Position numbers and translations under genes: made by a program. From NCBI RefSeq assembly GCF_003337485.1, contig NZ_QPJJ01000015.1:1-64000 (forward strand): a stretch of 64,000 bases of DNA. The letters are read 5' to 3'. Source of the stretch: Saliterribacillus persicus. GTDB taxonomy: Bacteria; Bacillota; Bacilli; Bacillales; Amphibacillaceae. The notes beneath the pieces are model-generated. The model ran no database searches. It was not told the origin of the DNA and saw only the letters and a list, made by a program, of their open reading frames with translations. How positions within the stretch are numbered: position 1 is the first letter of the stretch; each line of letters opens with the position of its first letter. Shown piece after piece: positions 16,156 to 24,086 of this stretch.

Positions 16156-16243
16156 TAAAGAATAATGGAAAATAATAAGATGTTAAGATGAAGCACATTA
16201 GTATTATTGAACGGTATAATTAAAAATATTTGGAGGAATAGTT

Positions 16244-16528
16244 ATGTGGGTAATACTAGGGATTATTGCAATAATAGTGACTTTTATAAATCTTTATATG
16301 TATGCAGCGGGAAAGGATTATAAGCTTGCCATGGCGTTAGGATTATCATTTACAGCATTAACACTTTGTGCAGAATACAGTCTTGTATCAGATTGGGTAG
16401 AAGTGGAAGATTGGGCAGCTTTAATGGATGTAGTACCTGGTATGGAAAGGGCATTATGGTTTTTGACAATTGTTTCTATCTTACTAAATATAACACCTAT
16501 ACTTTTAGAACGAAAAGGTAAGAAATAA
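16244..16528 (+). CDS. Small membrane protein, 94 aa
   Basis: ATG 16244 with TTGGAGG upstream. Three hydrophobic helices (about 3-23, 28-47 and 70-86) are separated by an acidic loop rich in Trp (SDWVEVEDWAALMDVVPGME). The pattern is typical of small conserved membrane proteins of Bacillaceae, but no function is known to me. It stands alone, with a bidirectional terminator 100 bases downstream. Confidence 0.75.
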   Translation: MWVILGIIAIIVTFINLYMYAAGKDYKLAMALGLSFTALTLCAEYSLVSDWVEVEDWAALMDVVPGMERALWFLTIVSILLNITPILLERKGKK

Positions 16529-16579
16529 TGAATTATTGTCGATCATTTATATAATATGCAATTTTTTTGTAAATCTTTA

Positions 16580-16615
16580 TATATAACTAACTAATGCGCT
16601 AGTTCAATAAGGCAA
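16580..16615 (+). repeat. Possible distant copy of the hairpin repeat
   Basis: AACTAATGCGCTAGTTCAAT, then AAGG, resembles the CAACTAA-loop-TAGTTGAATAAG layout with a shortened loop. If real it shows the repeat is not confined to the left array. Confidence 0.35.
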
Positions 16616-16622
16616 TAAATTA

Positions 16623-16660
16623 AACAGAACTCTCAATTTTATGGAAGTTCTGTTTTTTCT
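16623..16660. terminator. Bidirectional terminator
   Basis: AACAGAACT pairs with AGTTCTGTT across a short AT-rich loop, followed by TTTTTT on the plus strand. It lies between convergent genes ending at 16528 and 16659. Confidence 0.75.
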
Positions 16661-16913
16661 ATTTTGCTAACCTAAAGCCAATTTGTTGTATTTCATTGAT
16701 TGAATAATTTTCATATGATTTTTGGTATTCTATATTTAGTTCTTCATTTTTTGACATTTCCCATTCAACAGCGACTTTGGTTGGCTTGTAATGAGCTAAA
16801 TAATCAACTAAATCTATTACTTTCTTTTCTTTTATTTCTATTAGTTCTTTATCCTGTTCAAAATGATAGGTTCCAACAAGTATTAATTCCTTTTTCAAGT
16901 ATCTTTCCTCCAA
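16659..16913 (-). pseudogene. Truncated DUF5694-like (TraB/PrgY-related) gene, N-terminal part only
   Basis: 84 residues. The start matches the N-terminus of DUF5694 proteins: ILVGTYHFEQDKE, then VIDLVDYLAHYKPTKVAVEW and NEIQQIGFRLAK. Family members are about 250 residues, so two thirds are missing. The frame stops right after GFRLAK and runs straight into a terminator, which suggests a deletion that joined the fragment to the terminator. AAGGAGG-like sequence precedes the ATG, so a short product may still be made, but it lacks most of the fold. Confidence 0.7.
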
Positions 16914-16960
16914 TTACCTCTCTATACATTTGCTCCAATTTCTATTATAAGGAAATGTGT

Positions 16961-17416
16961 TTAATACCTTTCAATAAAAATTAAATCAGCAGAAGGGGTT
17001 AGATATTCCTTTTCTCCTATTTTAAAATCAGCACCCTGACGTGCTACTTCAACATATTGATCAACTATTCCATCATTCATGAGCACTAATAGGTATATAT
17101 CATCTCTATAGTCGATATTACTCGGATCATTAAAATTAACATCTAATCGTTCTTCAATTTCTTCTTGAGTAGTATAAGGTGTAAAAAGGAATGCCTTTTC
17201 CCAATCAAAGGACGTTAATGATTTAAGACTTATTTCACTACTGTTTTTATTTTCTACTATCGAATAAATCGTTTCACTTAAATCTGGATGGTGCTGGACA
17301 TTATCACATCCTGCTAATAAAAGAGTGATAAGAACTACAATTAATTTCTTAATAACAAATCTCCCCTTACATTCATATCTAAAATCATTCATAATGGTCA
17401 TTAACCAATTTTCCAT
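16961..17416 (-). CDS. Putative lipoprotein with uncertain start
   Basis: The frame carries a signal peptide KKLIVVLITLLLAGC with a lipobox, so the mature protein should be membrane-anchored outside the cell. About 113 residues follow, with no recognised family. The start is unclear. ATG codons at 17416, 17401 and 17392 give an unusually long, Cys-containing leader. AAGGGGAG lies seven bases before an ATT codon just before KKL, which would give a normal signal peptide with a rare ATT start. Hydrolysis or binding motifs are not visible. Confidence 0.7.
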   Translation of the reverse strand: MENWLMTIMNDFRYECKGRFVIKKLIVVLITLLLAGCDNVQHHPDLSETIYSIVENKNSSEISLKSLTSFDWEKAFLFTPYTTQEEIEERLDVNFNDPSNIDYRDDIYLLVLMNDGIVDQYVEVARQGADFKIGEKEYLTPSADLIFIERY

Positions 17417-17603
17417 ACTTTCCCTTTTTTTGCATATTAGAAAGTCAATCTTTTACCATTTTCCTGCTCTTTAATTAATAAAAAAAAAGTGCACTTCTTA
17501 TTTTAGATAAGCAATCGTTAGCTAGATTTCTACATTGACAATTCCTCGCTCCGCTTATGCGACAGTTATTTAAATTATGAGGTCTTTTACAACAACTTAT
17601 ATA

Positions 17604-18188
17604 TCAATAATTGTTGAAATACACAGTGTCATCAAAAGTCATTCCAAAATGACTATATTCTATAGTAACATTATTTATTTCTTTATTATGAATGACACTA
17701 ATTCCATAAATTTCATCATCTTTTGAATCAGCTTCATAATCTATTACCATGCCTTCTTTTATAGCTACCTCATCTATATTAACAAAATCATATTCTCTTG
17801 CTTCTTCACTTTTATAATCATCCAATATGATAAAACCTTGTACCGCATTACTAACTTGCAATTTTGTTTCTAAAGGCTCTTCATTATTATTTACCGAAAC
17901 ATTTAAAATTTGCACTTCACGAAAGCCATTATTACCAATACCGATAACAACGGATTTATTATATTCATTCGAAGCAATAGTGCCAACCTCCAATGGTGGA
18001 TTAAATTTCAATAGAAAATAACCACCACCAATAATTATTACGAGAATAAGAATCCCAAAAAGTTTCCAATTTAAACCACCCACTAAATCAGCAAGATTAC
18101 TCCCGTGAAAACTACTAGAAGGGTTTTCTAATTCTTTTTGCCTTATTTTTTCTCTTCTTATTTCAGGAGTTTCTTTATTTTCATTCAT
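17604..18188 (-). CDS. Membrane-anchored hypothetical protein, 194 aa
   Basis: ATG 18188 follows AAGGAGG. A charged, helical N-terminal 40 residues (MNENKETPEIRREKIRQKEL) lies in the cytoplasm, then one helix (about 42-62, ILILVIIIGGGYFLL). The remaining 130 residues should be outside, rich in beta strands. No lipobox or catalytic motif is seen. The next genes in the row (18270, 18816 and 19257) are also small envelope proteins on the same strand, possibly one loosely spaced unit. Confidence 0.75.
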   Translation of the reverse strand: MNENKETPEIRREKIRQKELENPSSSFHGSNLADLVGGLNWKLFGILILVIIIGGGYFLLKFNPPLEVGTIASNEYNKSVVIGIGNNGFREVQILNVSVNNNEEPLETKLQVSNAVQGFIILDDYKSEEAREYDFVNIDEVAIKEGMVIDYEADSKDDEIYGISVIHNKEINNVTIEYSHFGMTFDDTVYFNNY

Positions 18189-18269
18189 TTTAATCCTCCT
18201 TAAATTTAACTATAGCTAATAAATCTTGGTAAACGCTTCAGCTCTTTCATTTAAAAAGAAAACTAAACT

Positions 18270-18704
18270 TTATCTCGCTAAGAATTCCATTGTTTTTTTC
18301 CAGGCAAGGGAACTGTGGAAAAATAATAAAGATGCTACGGCACCAAATAGAAAGATCATATATATATTTGATGCACTATTATATCCACCAAGTAGAATTA
18401 AAAAAATTCCAATAATTAATAAACCACCCACTACATATACGATAAATTCAGTAACATATTTAAGAAGTTTATTACGAAACTGAATTTGGTTTAAATATAT
18501 ATCTGCGAAATAAGAGTAAATACTCCCGCCTATTAAATATACAGGGCATGAGTAAATAAAATATATGAAAAGTAATCCTGTAAAAGAGAAATAACCAACT
18601 CCAGCTTGCTGCTCTGCTACAGGCGTATATTCCGAAAAAGCGAAGGTTAGCGAAAGAATTAGTGCAGAAAGCACTGAAACAATAATTTTCTCTAAAAATA
18701 TCAT
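18270..18704 (-). CDS. Four-helix membrane protein, 144 aa
   Basis: ATG 18704 with AGAGGATG upstream. Hydrophobic segments are at about 6-24, 38-62, 84-109 and 111-130. A short tail (AWKKTMEFLAR) is cytoplasmic. The family is not recognised. It belongs to the minus-strand run of small envelope genes between 17.0 and 19.8 kb. Confidence 0.72.
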   Translation of the reverse strand: MIFLEKIIVSVLSALILSLTFAFSEYTPVAEQQAGVGYFSFTGLLFIYFIYSCPVYLIGGSIYSYFADIYLNQIQFRNKLLKYVTEFIVYVVGGLLIIGIFLILLGGYNSASNIYMIFLFGAVASLLFFHSSLAWKKTMEFLAR

Positions 18705-18815
18705 TTATTCATCCTCTTTTCCCCAAATACTAAAACTGATAAAATTAATTTATACAAACCTTTATTGATTTAAAAAATAACGAACCTGTTTAGCACAACA
18801 ATTAATACTTTGTTT

Positions 18816-19163
18816 CTATGATTTAATCAAGAAGATAATTGCCACCGCTATAAGCATTGGTGTTAACATACTTTTAATTTTATTTATCCTCCACATGTCC
18901 ACTGTAATCGTAAGCCCCGCTATCATTAATAAAAAAATCCCAAGGAACTTAATGCTATTTAGGGTCAGTAGATTTCCAAAAGATGCGAATAAATAACCTA
19001 TTACAAGTAAGCCAATAGTGAAAATAAAATGTGGTGACTTAAAATCTTCCTTTGCAGAGTCCCTTTCATCTGTATCCATTTTTAAATAAGTTCTAACAAC
19101 CAAAAAAGTTGGTATTCCCCACGTAATAAGGAATGTAACCAATGAATCAGTATCTATCTTCAA
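18816..19163 (-). CDS. Small membrane protein, 115 aa
   Basis: A G-rich ribosome site (GGGGGGGTGG) lies inside a longer frame that starts at TTG 19181, so TTG 19163 just after it is the likely start (KIDTDSLVTF). Four hydrophobic segments follow (about 6-22, 45-62, 68-85 and 96-113), with an acidic loop after the first (YLKMDTDERDSAKEDF). The family looks conserved in Bacillaceae, but no function is known to me. Confidence 0.7.
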   Translation of the reverse strand: MKIDTDSLVTFLITWGIPTFLVVRTYLKMDTDERDSAKEDFKSPHFIFTIGLLVIGYLFASFGNLLTLNSIKFLGIFLLMIAGLTITVDMWRINKIKSMLTPMLIAVAIIFLIKS

Positions 19164-19256
19164 ATCCACCCCCCCTGCCAAAATTCACTCTTCAACTATT
19201 GATATCCTTTAATTTAGAGACACCATTTCACAAAGTTGGAATCATTACTTAGGATT

Positions 19257-19775
19257 TTAATCGTGTTTTATTTCTTCTATTTTTTCATTAGTCCCATCTT
19301 CATGATTATAAAAAACTTCATTATCTTGTATTGGGCTTATGGCATACCAAAATCTTTTATCTCCTTCAACTTCCAAAATTTTTGCTTTTTCTGTCCCTAC
19401 AAATACCTCTGATATTGAATTGTCGCTAATTGGACCAGAATATATATAAGGCGGTTGATTCGTAGCAGACCATTTATGAGGTGAATTCCACTCGGAGCCT
19501 CTTGTATCTTTCCATTTCCATTGTTTATCTTGTTTTTTGAAATAAGCTATGAATATTTGTTCTCCCTGCTCATTTTGCTCCTTAAATACTGCGATAGCAT
19601 CATTTTCACTAATTACATTTAACTTTGTGTGAACAAGAGAATACGTATAATTTTTTTCTCCTTTATGCATTTCTGTCATTTTTTGATGAAAAAAATCTTC
19701 GAATGTTTGTTCTTTTAAACACCCAGATAGAAATAATATAAACAACAAAAACACAATGGCTGTCTTTCTGTTCAT
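19257..19775 (-). CDS. Putative lipoprotein, 172 aa
   Basis: ATG 19775 is preceded by AGGAGG. The signal peptide ends in the lipobox LSGC (Cys19), so the mature 154 residues are anchored outside the membrane. The mature part is hydrophilic and beta-rich, with many Trp/Tyr (QWKWKDTRGSEWNSP). It resembles the small unassigned Bacillaceae lipoproteins and has no enzyme motif. Confidence 0.78.
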   Translation of the reverse strand: MNRKTAIVFLLFILFLSGCLKEQTFEDFFHQKMTEMHKGEKNYTYSLVHTKLNVISENDAIAVFKEQNEQGEQIFIAYFKKQDKQWKWKDTRGSEWNSPHKWSATNQPPYIYSGPISDNSISEVFVGTEKAKILEVEGDKRFWYAISPIQDNEVFYNHEDGTNEKIEEIKHD

Positions 19776-20045
19776 TTGATTTCCTCCTAAAAACTTCTTC
19801 TTTCACATTTCTGCCCTTTGTTGAAGAAGGAAAAATGCTTATTATATGAATTCAGATAACCAAATTTTATCATAAAATTCCCTATTTTGTATGTAATTCC
19901 CTTTAATAGTACAAATGCTTTAAGATTGAACTTTAATGCTTGAATCTGTTCGGTGAACTAATTGCTGGATAAAAATAAGAAATGATCATTTTTGGTTGAT
20001 AATGAATTATTTTTTCATTTTTTTGATCAATAATTGTGATAGCAA

Positions 20046-20085
20046 TAAAAAAAGTGATCCCTATTTATTTAGAGATCACCCTTCT
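20046..20085 (-). terminator. Terminator of the GH43 gene
   Basis: GTGATC pairs with GATCAC around an AT-rich loop with an inner CT/AG pair, followed by TTTTTTTATT on the minus strand. The other 330 bases of 19776-20143 are AT-rich spacer with nothing further seen. Confidence 0.85.
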
Positions 20086-20143
20086 GATTCGTAATTGTTT
20101 TTATGATAGTTATTGGATTTAGTTTAGCTGACTTTTCTTAACA

Positions 20144-21691
20144 TTAATGTTGTGAATTATACTTTTTATCATTCATGATAAAACCAGCTTTTTCATAATG
20201 GAAATACTCCACATCCACATAGCCGCCCAATTGCTTTTTTGCGTAATTGAAAATGCCAACGCGGTAGCCCATGAAGTGATCTAATGTATATTTCATTTTT
20301 AAATCGTTGCCTATTTTGTTCCAGCTCTTTCCGTCTTCCGAGTAATAAAATTGCGCAAGATCAATACTATCATCAAAGTTAAAATCTATTTTAAAATAAA
20401 CGGTATCACCTTTAAAAGTAACCTGTTCGACTATTTCTTCTTTTCCATCTCCGTTATTAACCGTTGCAGTTATATACTGCTCACTATCTTCGCTAAGCGT
20501 TATCCCTACTGTACCAAAGCTATTTTGCAGCGCAACTAAACCAGCATAGTCATGGGGTTTCATATGAGATACATCCATCTTTATACTTGCAATACATCTT
20601 GGACCTTCGGTGCGCTGTGTTAAAGTATTGCGTGCTGTTAAAATAGAATCGGTGATATTGGCTGTTTCTAAATGTAAAAAACCAGGTCTTTTTGTTAACG
20701 ACCATTTTGTTTGATCAGGATAATGATTCCATTGCCAATTAAGCGTTAATTCATTTTTTTGATAATCAAAATTATCAGGGATGACTAATGCTTTACTTTC
20801 TTTAGCTGGCATGGCTAAATCCATTTGCTCTGGAGCTTTTCCATCTATTCCGATCATCGGCCAGCCATCCTTCCACTCCACAGGAAGTACGTATGGTATT
20901 CTGCCTACTGCATCATGATCTTGAAAAAGCATGGCAAACCAATCTCCGTCTGGTGTATCAAAAATTTCACCTTGAGCAATACCTTTATTATGATATCCCA
21001 TATCATCATCAAAGATAATTTTTCGTTCATAGGTTCCTAAAAGCTCCTGTGAACGATAACAAATTTGGCGACGTCGCTGATTGCCATCTGTCGGCCACTC
21101 AATAAACAGGAGATAATACATGCCATCAATTTTGTGCGCATGACAGCCTTCACAACGCAACCCAATATTTTCTTTTTTTGTTTCCATCAATAATTGATTC
21201 ACACCATTTTCTTTTACAGCGGTTACATCTTCTGTTAGCTCTGTTATCCGGATCTCCCCACAACCATATATGACGAAAACACGATCATCATCAAACAGCA
21301 AAGCGGGATCATGGTAAATACCGTCAATTGTCGAACGTTCCCATGGGCCATTTTCAATATCTTTCGTCTTATATACATAAAAGGTTTTGCTATCATTACT
21401 GGAAAAACATACATAAAAAGTATCCTTATGATGACGTAGACTTGCCGCCCATGAACCTTGTCCATAAATTCCTTTTCCATCTAAAAGGTTATGCGCTGCA
21501 TTTTCTTCTAATCGATCAAATACATATCCGATAATTTCCCAATCAGCTAAGTTTTCCGATTTCATAATAGGACAACCCGGAAACGTGTGCATGCTTGTAC
21601 TAACCATATAATAAGCTTTTCCTACACGAATCACATCAACATCTGGTACATCTGAATAAAAAATCGGATTCGTTAACGTCGTTTTTGACAT
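20144..21691 (-). CDS. Glycoside hydrolase family 43 (beta-xylosidase / arabinofuranosidase type)
   Basis: 515 residues with no signal peptide, so probably cytoplasmic. The five-blade GH43 propeller (about 1-300) shows the base Asp region NPIFYSDVPDVDVIRVG, the pKa-tuning Asp in YHDPALLFDDD and the acid Glu in LRCEGCHAHKIDG. The C-terminal 200 residues form a beta-sandwich, as in GH43 beta-xylosidases. It should release xylose or arabinose from short oligosaccharides taken into the cell. No transporter or pentose enzyme gene is next to it; the ribulokinase-type gene is 5 kb away. AAAGGAGAGG precedes the ATG. Exact specificity cannot be read from sequence alone. Confidence 0.9.
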   Translation of the reverse strand: MSKTTLTNPIFYSDVPDVDVIRVGKAYYMVSTSMHTFPGCPIMKSENLADWEIIGYVFDRLEENAAHNLLDGKGIYGQGSWAASLRHHKDTFYVCFSSNDSKTFYVYKTKDIENGPWERSTIDGIYHDPALLFDDDRVFVIYGCGEIRITELTEDVTAVKENGVNQLLMETKKENIGLRCEGCHAHKIDGMYYLLFIEWPTDGNQRRRQICYRSQELLGTYERKIIFDDDMGYHNKGIAQGEIFDTPDGDWFAMLFQDHDAVGRIPYVLPVEWKDGWPMIGIDGKAPEQMDLAMPAKESKALVIPDNFDYQKNELTLNWQWNHYPDQTKWSLTKRPGFLHLETANITDSILTARNTLTQRTEGPRCIASIKMDVSHMKPHDYAGLVALQNSFGTVGITLSEDSEQYITATVNNGDGKEEIVEQVTFKGDTVYFKIDFNFDDSIDLAQFYYSEDGKSWNKIGNDLKMKYTLDHFMGYRVGIFNYAKKQLGGYVDVEYFHYEKAGFIMNDKKYNSQH

Positions 21692-22042
21692 CGTTTGTTC
21701 CTCTCCTTTTTCAATAAAAACTCTTACAAATTAAATGAATGCACCATTACTATAGCACAAACCACACTACAAAACTAAACAAGCACAATTTTGGTCATTA
21801 AAATACACTTTTCTATTTCAAAAAAATTCCTATTATGTTTACTAATAAATAAAAATGTTTAGTTTCCAGATCTGTTAGGAAAATTCTTATTCTATATGTG
21901 CAATCTCATCCTCTAAAGAATCCTATATTTTTTTAGTGCTAAAAAAAGTCTGTTAAGTAACCTTACAGATATATACAAAAGATGAAAATTAAGTGATAGC
22001 CTTGCAGTACATACTAAAAAGTAAATTTTAGGAGGGGATCTC
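21692..22042. other. Spacer upstream of GH43, no gene
   Basis: 350 AT-rich bases. They contain two TTTAGTTT-like stretches (near 21770 and 21856) that could belong to a sugar repressor site, but no clear dyad. A possible -10 TATAGT on the minus strand lies near 21753. No other feature is supported. Confidence 0.4.
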
Positions 22043-22111
22043 ATGAAAAAAAAGACGATTAACCCAATTCTATTTTTAACACTAGTTGTAAAAATGGCTT
22101 TTGCTAAATAA
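22043..22111 (+). CDS. Tiny ORF, 22 aa peptide
   Basis: ATG 22043 is placed six bases after a strong AGGAGGGG. It encodes a basic N-terminus and one hydrophobic stretch (ILFLTLVVKMAFA) and stops at TAA 22109-22111. A strong terminator follows 60 bases later, so this can be a self-contained unit for a membrane peptide. It may also be the truncated start of a lost gene. Confidence 0.4.
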   Translation: MKKKTINPILFLTLVVKMAFAK

Positions 22112-22171
22112 TTAATTTAAAAAATTATCATAATGTTCTAACTGTACTTCAACTTAAAATGATCGATAATA

Positions 22172-22216
22172 AAAGTGTCCTAACTCCTATTCTAACGGAA
22201 TTAGGACACTTTTTAT
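22172..22216. terminator. Strong bidirectional terminator
   Basis: AAAGTGTCCTAA pairs with TTAGGACACTTT around a 15-base loop with T and A runs on both sides. It separates the tiny ORF from the cupin gene. Confidence 0.85.
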
Positions 22217-22288
22217 GTTGAATTTTTAGCACATTAACCCAATTCCATCATAGTATGATTTCGAAAGCCTATGAAAGGAATGAAGAAT

Positions 22289-22891
22289 ATGTATAACCCT
22301 AATTACATGTATCCATTTCCATATCCAATGAGTTTGCCAAGTCAAAATCCTTATCCCCCTCAATATTTTATTGAGGCACCAAGGCACAACCCTGATTTTA
22401 TTTATCCGTCCTATCACGCTAATATCCCTTTTCAAGAAGAAAGCGTAGTGGAAGATGACGAACGAGGTTGGTTCCATCACTCGATTAAGGACTATGGCCC
22501 GGAACCATATGTAGTGAATATAGAAAAGGTTACCTCGAAAAACAATACTTTTCGCACTGCACTATGGTCGGGGAAACATTTGCAGGTTACATTAATGAGT
22601 ATTAACGTTGGTGAGGATATTGGGTTAGAAGTACATCCACATCTAGATCAATTTATTCGAATTGAACAAGGAAACGGACTTGTGAAAATGGGAGACACAA
22701 AACAAAATTTGGATTTCCAACGAGATGTTGCTGATGATTTTGCCATAGTGATACCAGCTGGAAAGTGGCATAATCTGATTAACACAGGTAACAGACCATT
22801 AAAATTATATTCCATTTATGCTCCACCACAACATCCTCATGGAACCGTACATCGAACCAAGGCTGAAGCTGAAGCAGCAGAGCATCATTAA
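22289..22891 (+). CDS. Cupin-domain protein with a Pro/Tyr-rich N-terminus
   Basis: About 200 residues. The first 45 are rich in Pro, Tyr and Asn (MYNPNYMYPFPYPMSLPSQN), in the manner of spore-coat-type extensions. A single cupin barrel follows, with metal-binding motif 1 (EVHPHLDQFIRIEQGNG: two His, an acidic/Gln and Glu) and motif 2 (IPAGKWHNLINTG). It probably binds a metal ion and may be an enzyme or a sugar/ligand binder; the substrate is unknown. The site AAAGG at 22274-22278 favours ATG 22289 over ATG 22271. It is preceded by a strong terminator, so it has its own promoter. Confidence 0.82.
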   Translation: MYNPNYMYPFPYPMSLPSQNPYPPQYFIEAPRHNPDFIYPSYHANIPFQEESVVEDDERGWFHHSIKDYGPEPYVVNIEKVTSKNNTFRTALWSGKHLQVTLMSINVGEDIGLEVHPHLDQFIRIEQGNGLVKMGDTKQNLDFQRDVADDFAIVIPAGKWHNLINTGNRPLKLYSIYAPPQHPHGTVHRTKAEAEAAEHH

Positions 22892-22999
22892 TTTTTCTTG
22901 TAGAGATGAGGCACCCGCATATTTACATGTCGGTGCCTTGTTTAAATTTTAAAGTAACTAAAGAAAATGCACACATTTCTGTACACTTCTCATCTTCAT

Positions 23000-23644
23000 C
23001 TAATCTAAGTGGTTTGGCGGTTTTGTTATATGTTGTTTTTTTTCAATTTCTGCAAAAAGAGTATCCTGATCTTCTGAAGGAGTTGTGGGTCTTTTTAAAG
23101 GCTGTGATGTATCACGTTTGTGGATAGCTTCATTTAGCAGATCTAATTTTTGTTCCAACACATCAGTTATCTGCTTAAATTCTTTTTTCGTAACAGGTTG
23201 AACATCTTCATTTAGAACTAACGCTACACGTCCATTCGCTTCTAACGTTGCCCACTTAACATCAGATATTTTTTGGACATTTTGTTGTCTTAAATTCATC
23301 TCTAATTGATCTACGGTTAACCTGAAACCCATTAAATTTTTTTCTTGTAAAATACCATCTTTAATTAATACCTTAGACTTACCAGTGAGCAAATTCTCAA
23401 AAAAATCTCCTTTCACTTGGATATATTCCATGAAGATTAATGTTAATACGAGCATCAAACCGACTAATAATGTGCTCCAAACCCCTGCACCAGCTATCGG
23501 TTGAATGAGCAAGGAACCAATACCAATCATAATTACTGTTTGTGCCAAAGTCATTTGGGAGATTGACTTCCTGCCAGCAAACCGCAATAAGAAGGTACCA
23601 CCTATAACAATAATGACTGATTTCCATATTAAATCCAAATCCAT
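23000..23644 (-). CDS. DUF421 (YetF-like) membrane protein
   Basis: 214 residues. There are three N-terminal helices (about 7-24, 32-50 and 57-75) with the family signature LRFAGRKSISQMTLAQ. Two small soluble domains follow (GKSKVLIKDGILQEKNLM; VDQLEMNLRQQNVQKISDVK). The tail after about 165 is charged and poorly ordered. B. subtilis relatives (YetF, YrbG) are membrane proteins of unclear function, some made at sporulation. A second DUF421 gene lies at 49883. GGAGG precedes ATG 23644. Confidence 0.88.
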   Translation of the reverse strand: MDLDLIWKSVIIVIGGTFLLRFAGRKSISQMTLAQTVIMIGIGSLLIQPIAGAGVWSTLLVGLMLVLTLIFMEYIQVKGDFFENLLTGKSKVLIKDGILQEKNLMGFRLTVDQLEMNLRQQNVQKISDVKWATLEANGRVALVLNEDVQPVTKKEFKQITDVLEQKLDLLNEAIHKRDTSQPLKRPTTPSEDQDTLFAEIEKKQHITKPPNHLD

Positions 23645-23825
23645 CTATTAAGCCTCCTTCTAAAGTTAATACGTATTTAAATAACTGCTAACGCGCTTAT
23701 TATAAATATTTTTTTATTTTTCCACCTTATTTTTTACGAATAATTGGGTTATATACTCATGGCAAAAAAGGAATGGTTGAATAACCTATCTACTGAGTCT
23801 AATAACTATTCAGGAGGAAGATAGA

Positions 23826-24038
23826 ATGCATTTTGATCAAAAACTAAAAGATTTATTAACAGAAGCTAGTCTTTACGGATTACTTGCAAAAAAGTACGAA
23901 TATACAGACCCACAAAGACACATGTATTTTTATCAAAAATACTTCGATATTGTCCAAAAAATCGAAAAACATTACATGATGCATCAAGGAAACAAATCCA
24001 GCCATCACATGATGCCTGGACAGTATCCGATGTATTAA
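23826..24038 (+). CDS. Small hydrophilic protein, 70 aa
   Basis: ATG 23826 follows CAGGAGGA. The protein is helical and rich in Tyr, His and Met, ending in HHMMPGQYPMY. No membrane segment or known motif is seen. Short Met/His/Pro-rich tails occur in spore coat proteins, which is only a suggestion. A terminator follows directly. Confidence 0.7.
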   Translation: MHFDQKLKDLLTEASLYGLLAKKYEYTDPQRHMYFYQKYFDIVQKIEKHYMMHQGNKSSHHMMPGQYPMY

Positions 24039-24048
24039 TTATTTTATT

Positions 24049-24084
24049 TATGGCTGACTTATTTGTCAGCCTTTTCTCTTTTAG
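24049..24084. terminator. Bidirectional terminator between convergent genes
   Basis: GGCTGAC pairs with GTCAGCC across TTATTT, followed by TTTTCTCTTTT on the plus strand. Confidence 0.8.
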
Positions 24085-24086
24085 TA

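Noticed and set aside
21692-22042. XylR or AraR operator before the GH43 gene
   Set aside because: TTTAGTTT-like pieces exist, but no palindrome fitting either consensus was found.
22906-23127. 73-codon plus-strand open frame after the cupin gene
   Set aside because: It overlaps the DUF421 gene on the other strand, lacks a ribosome site and is not coding-like.
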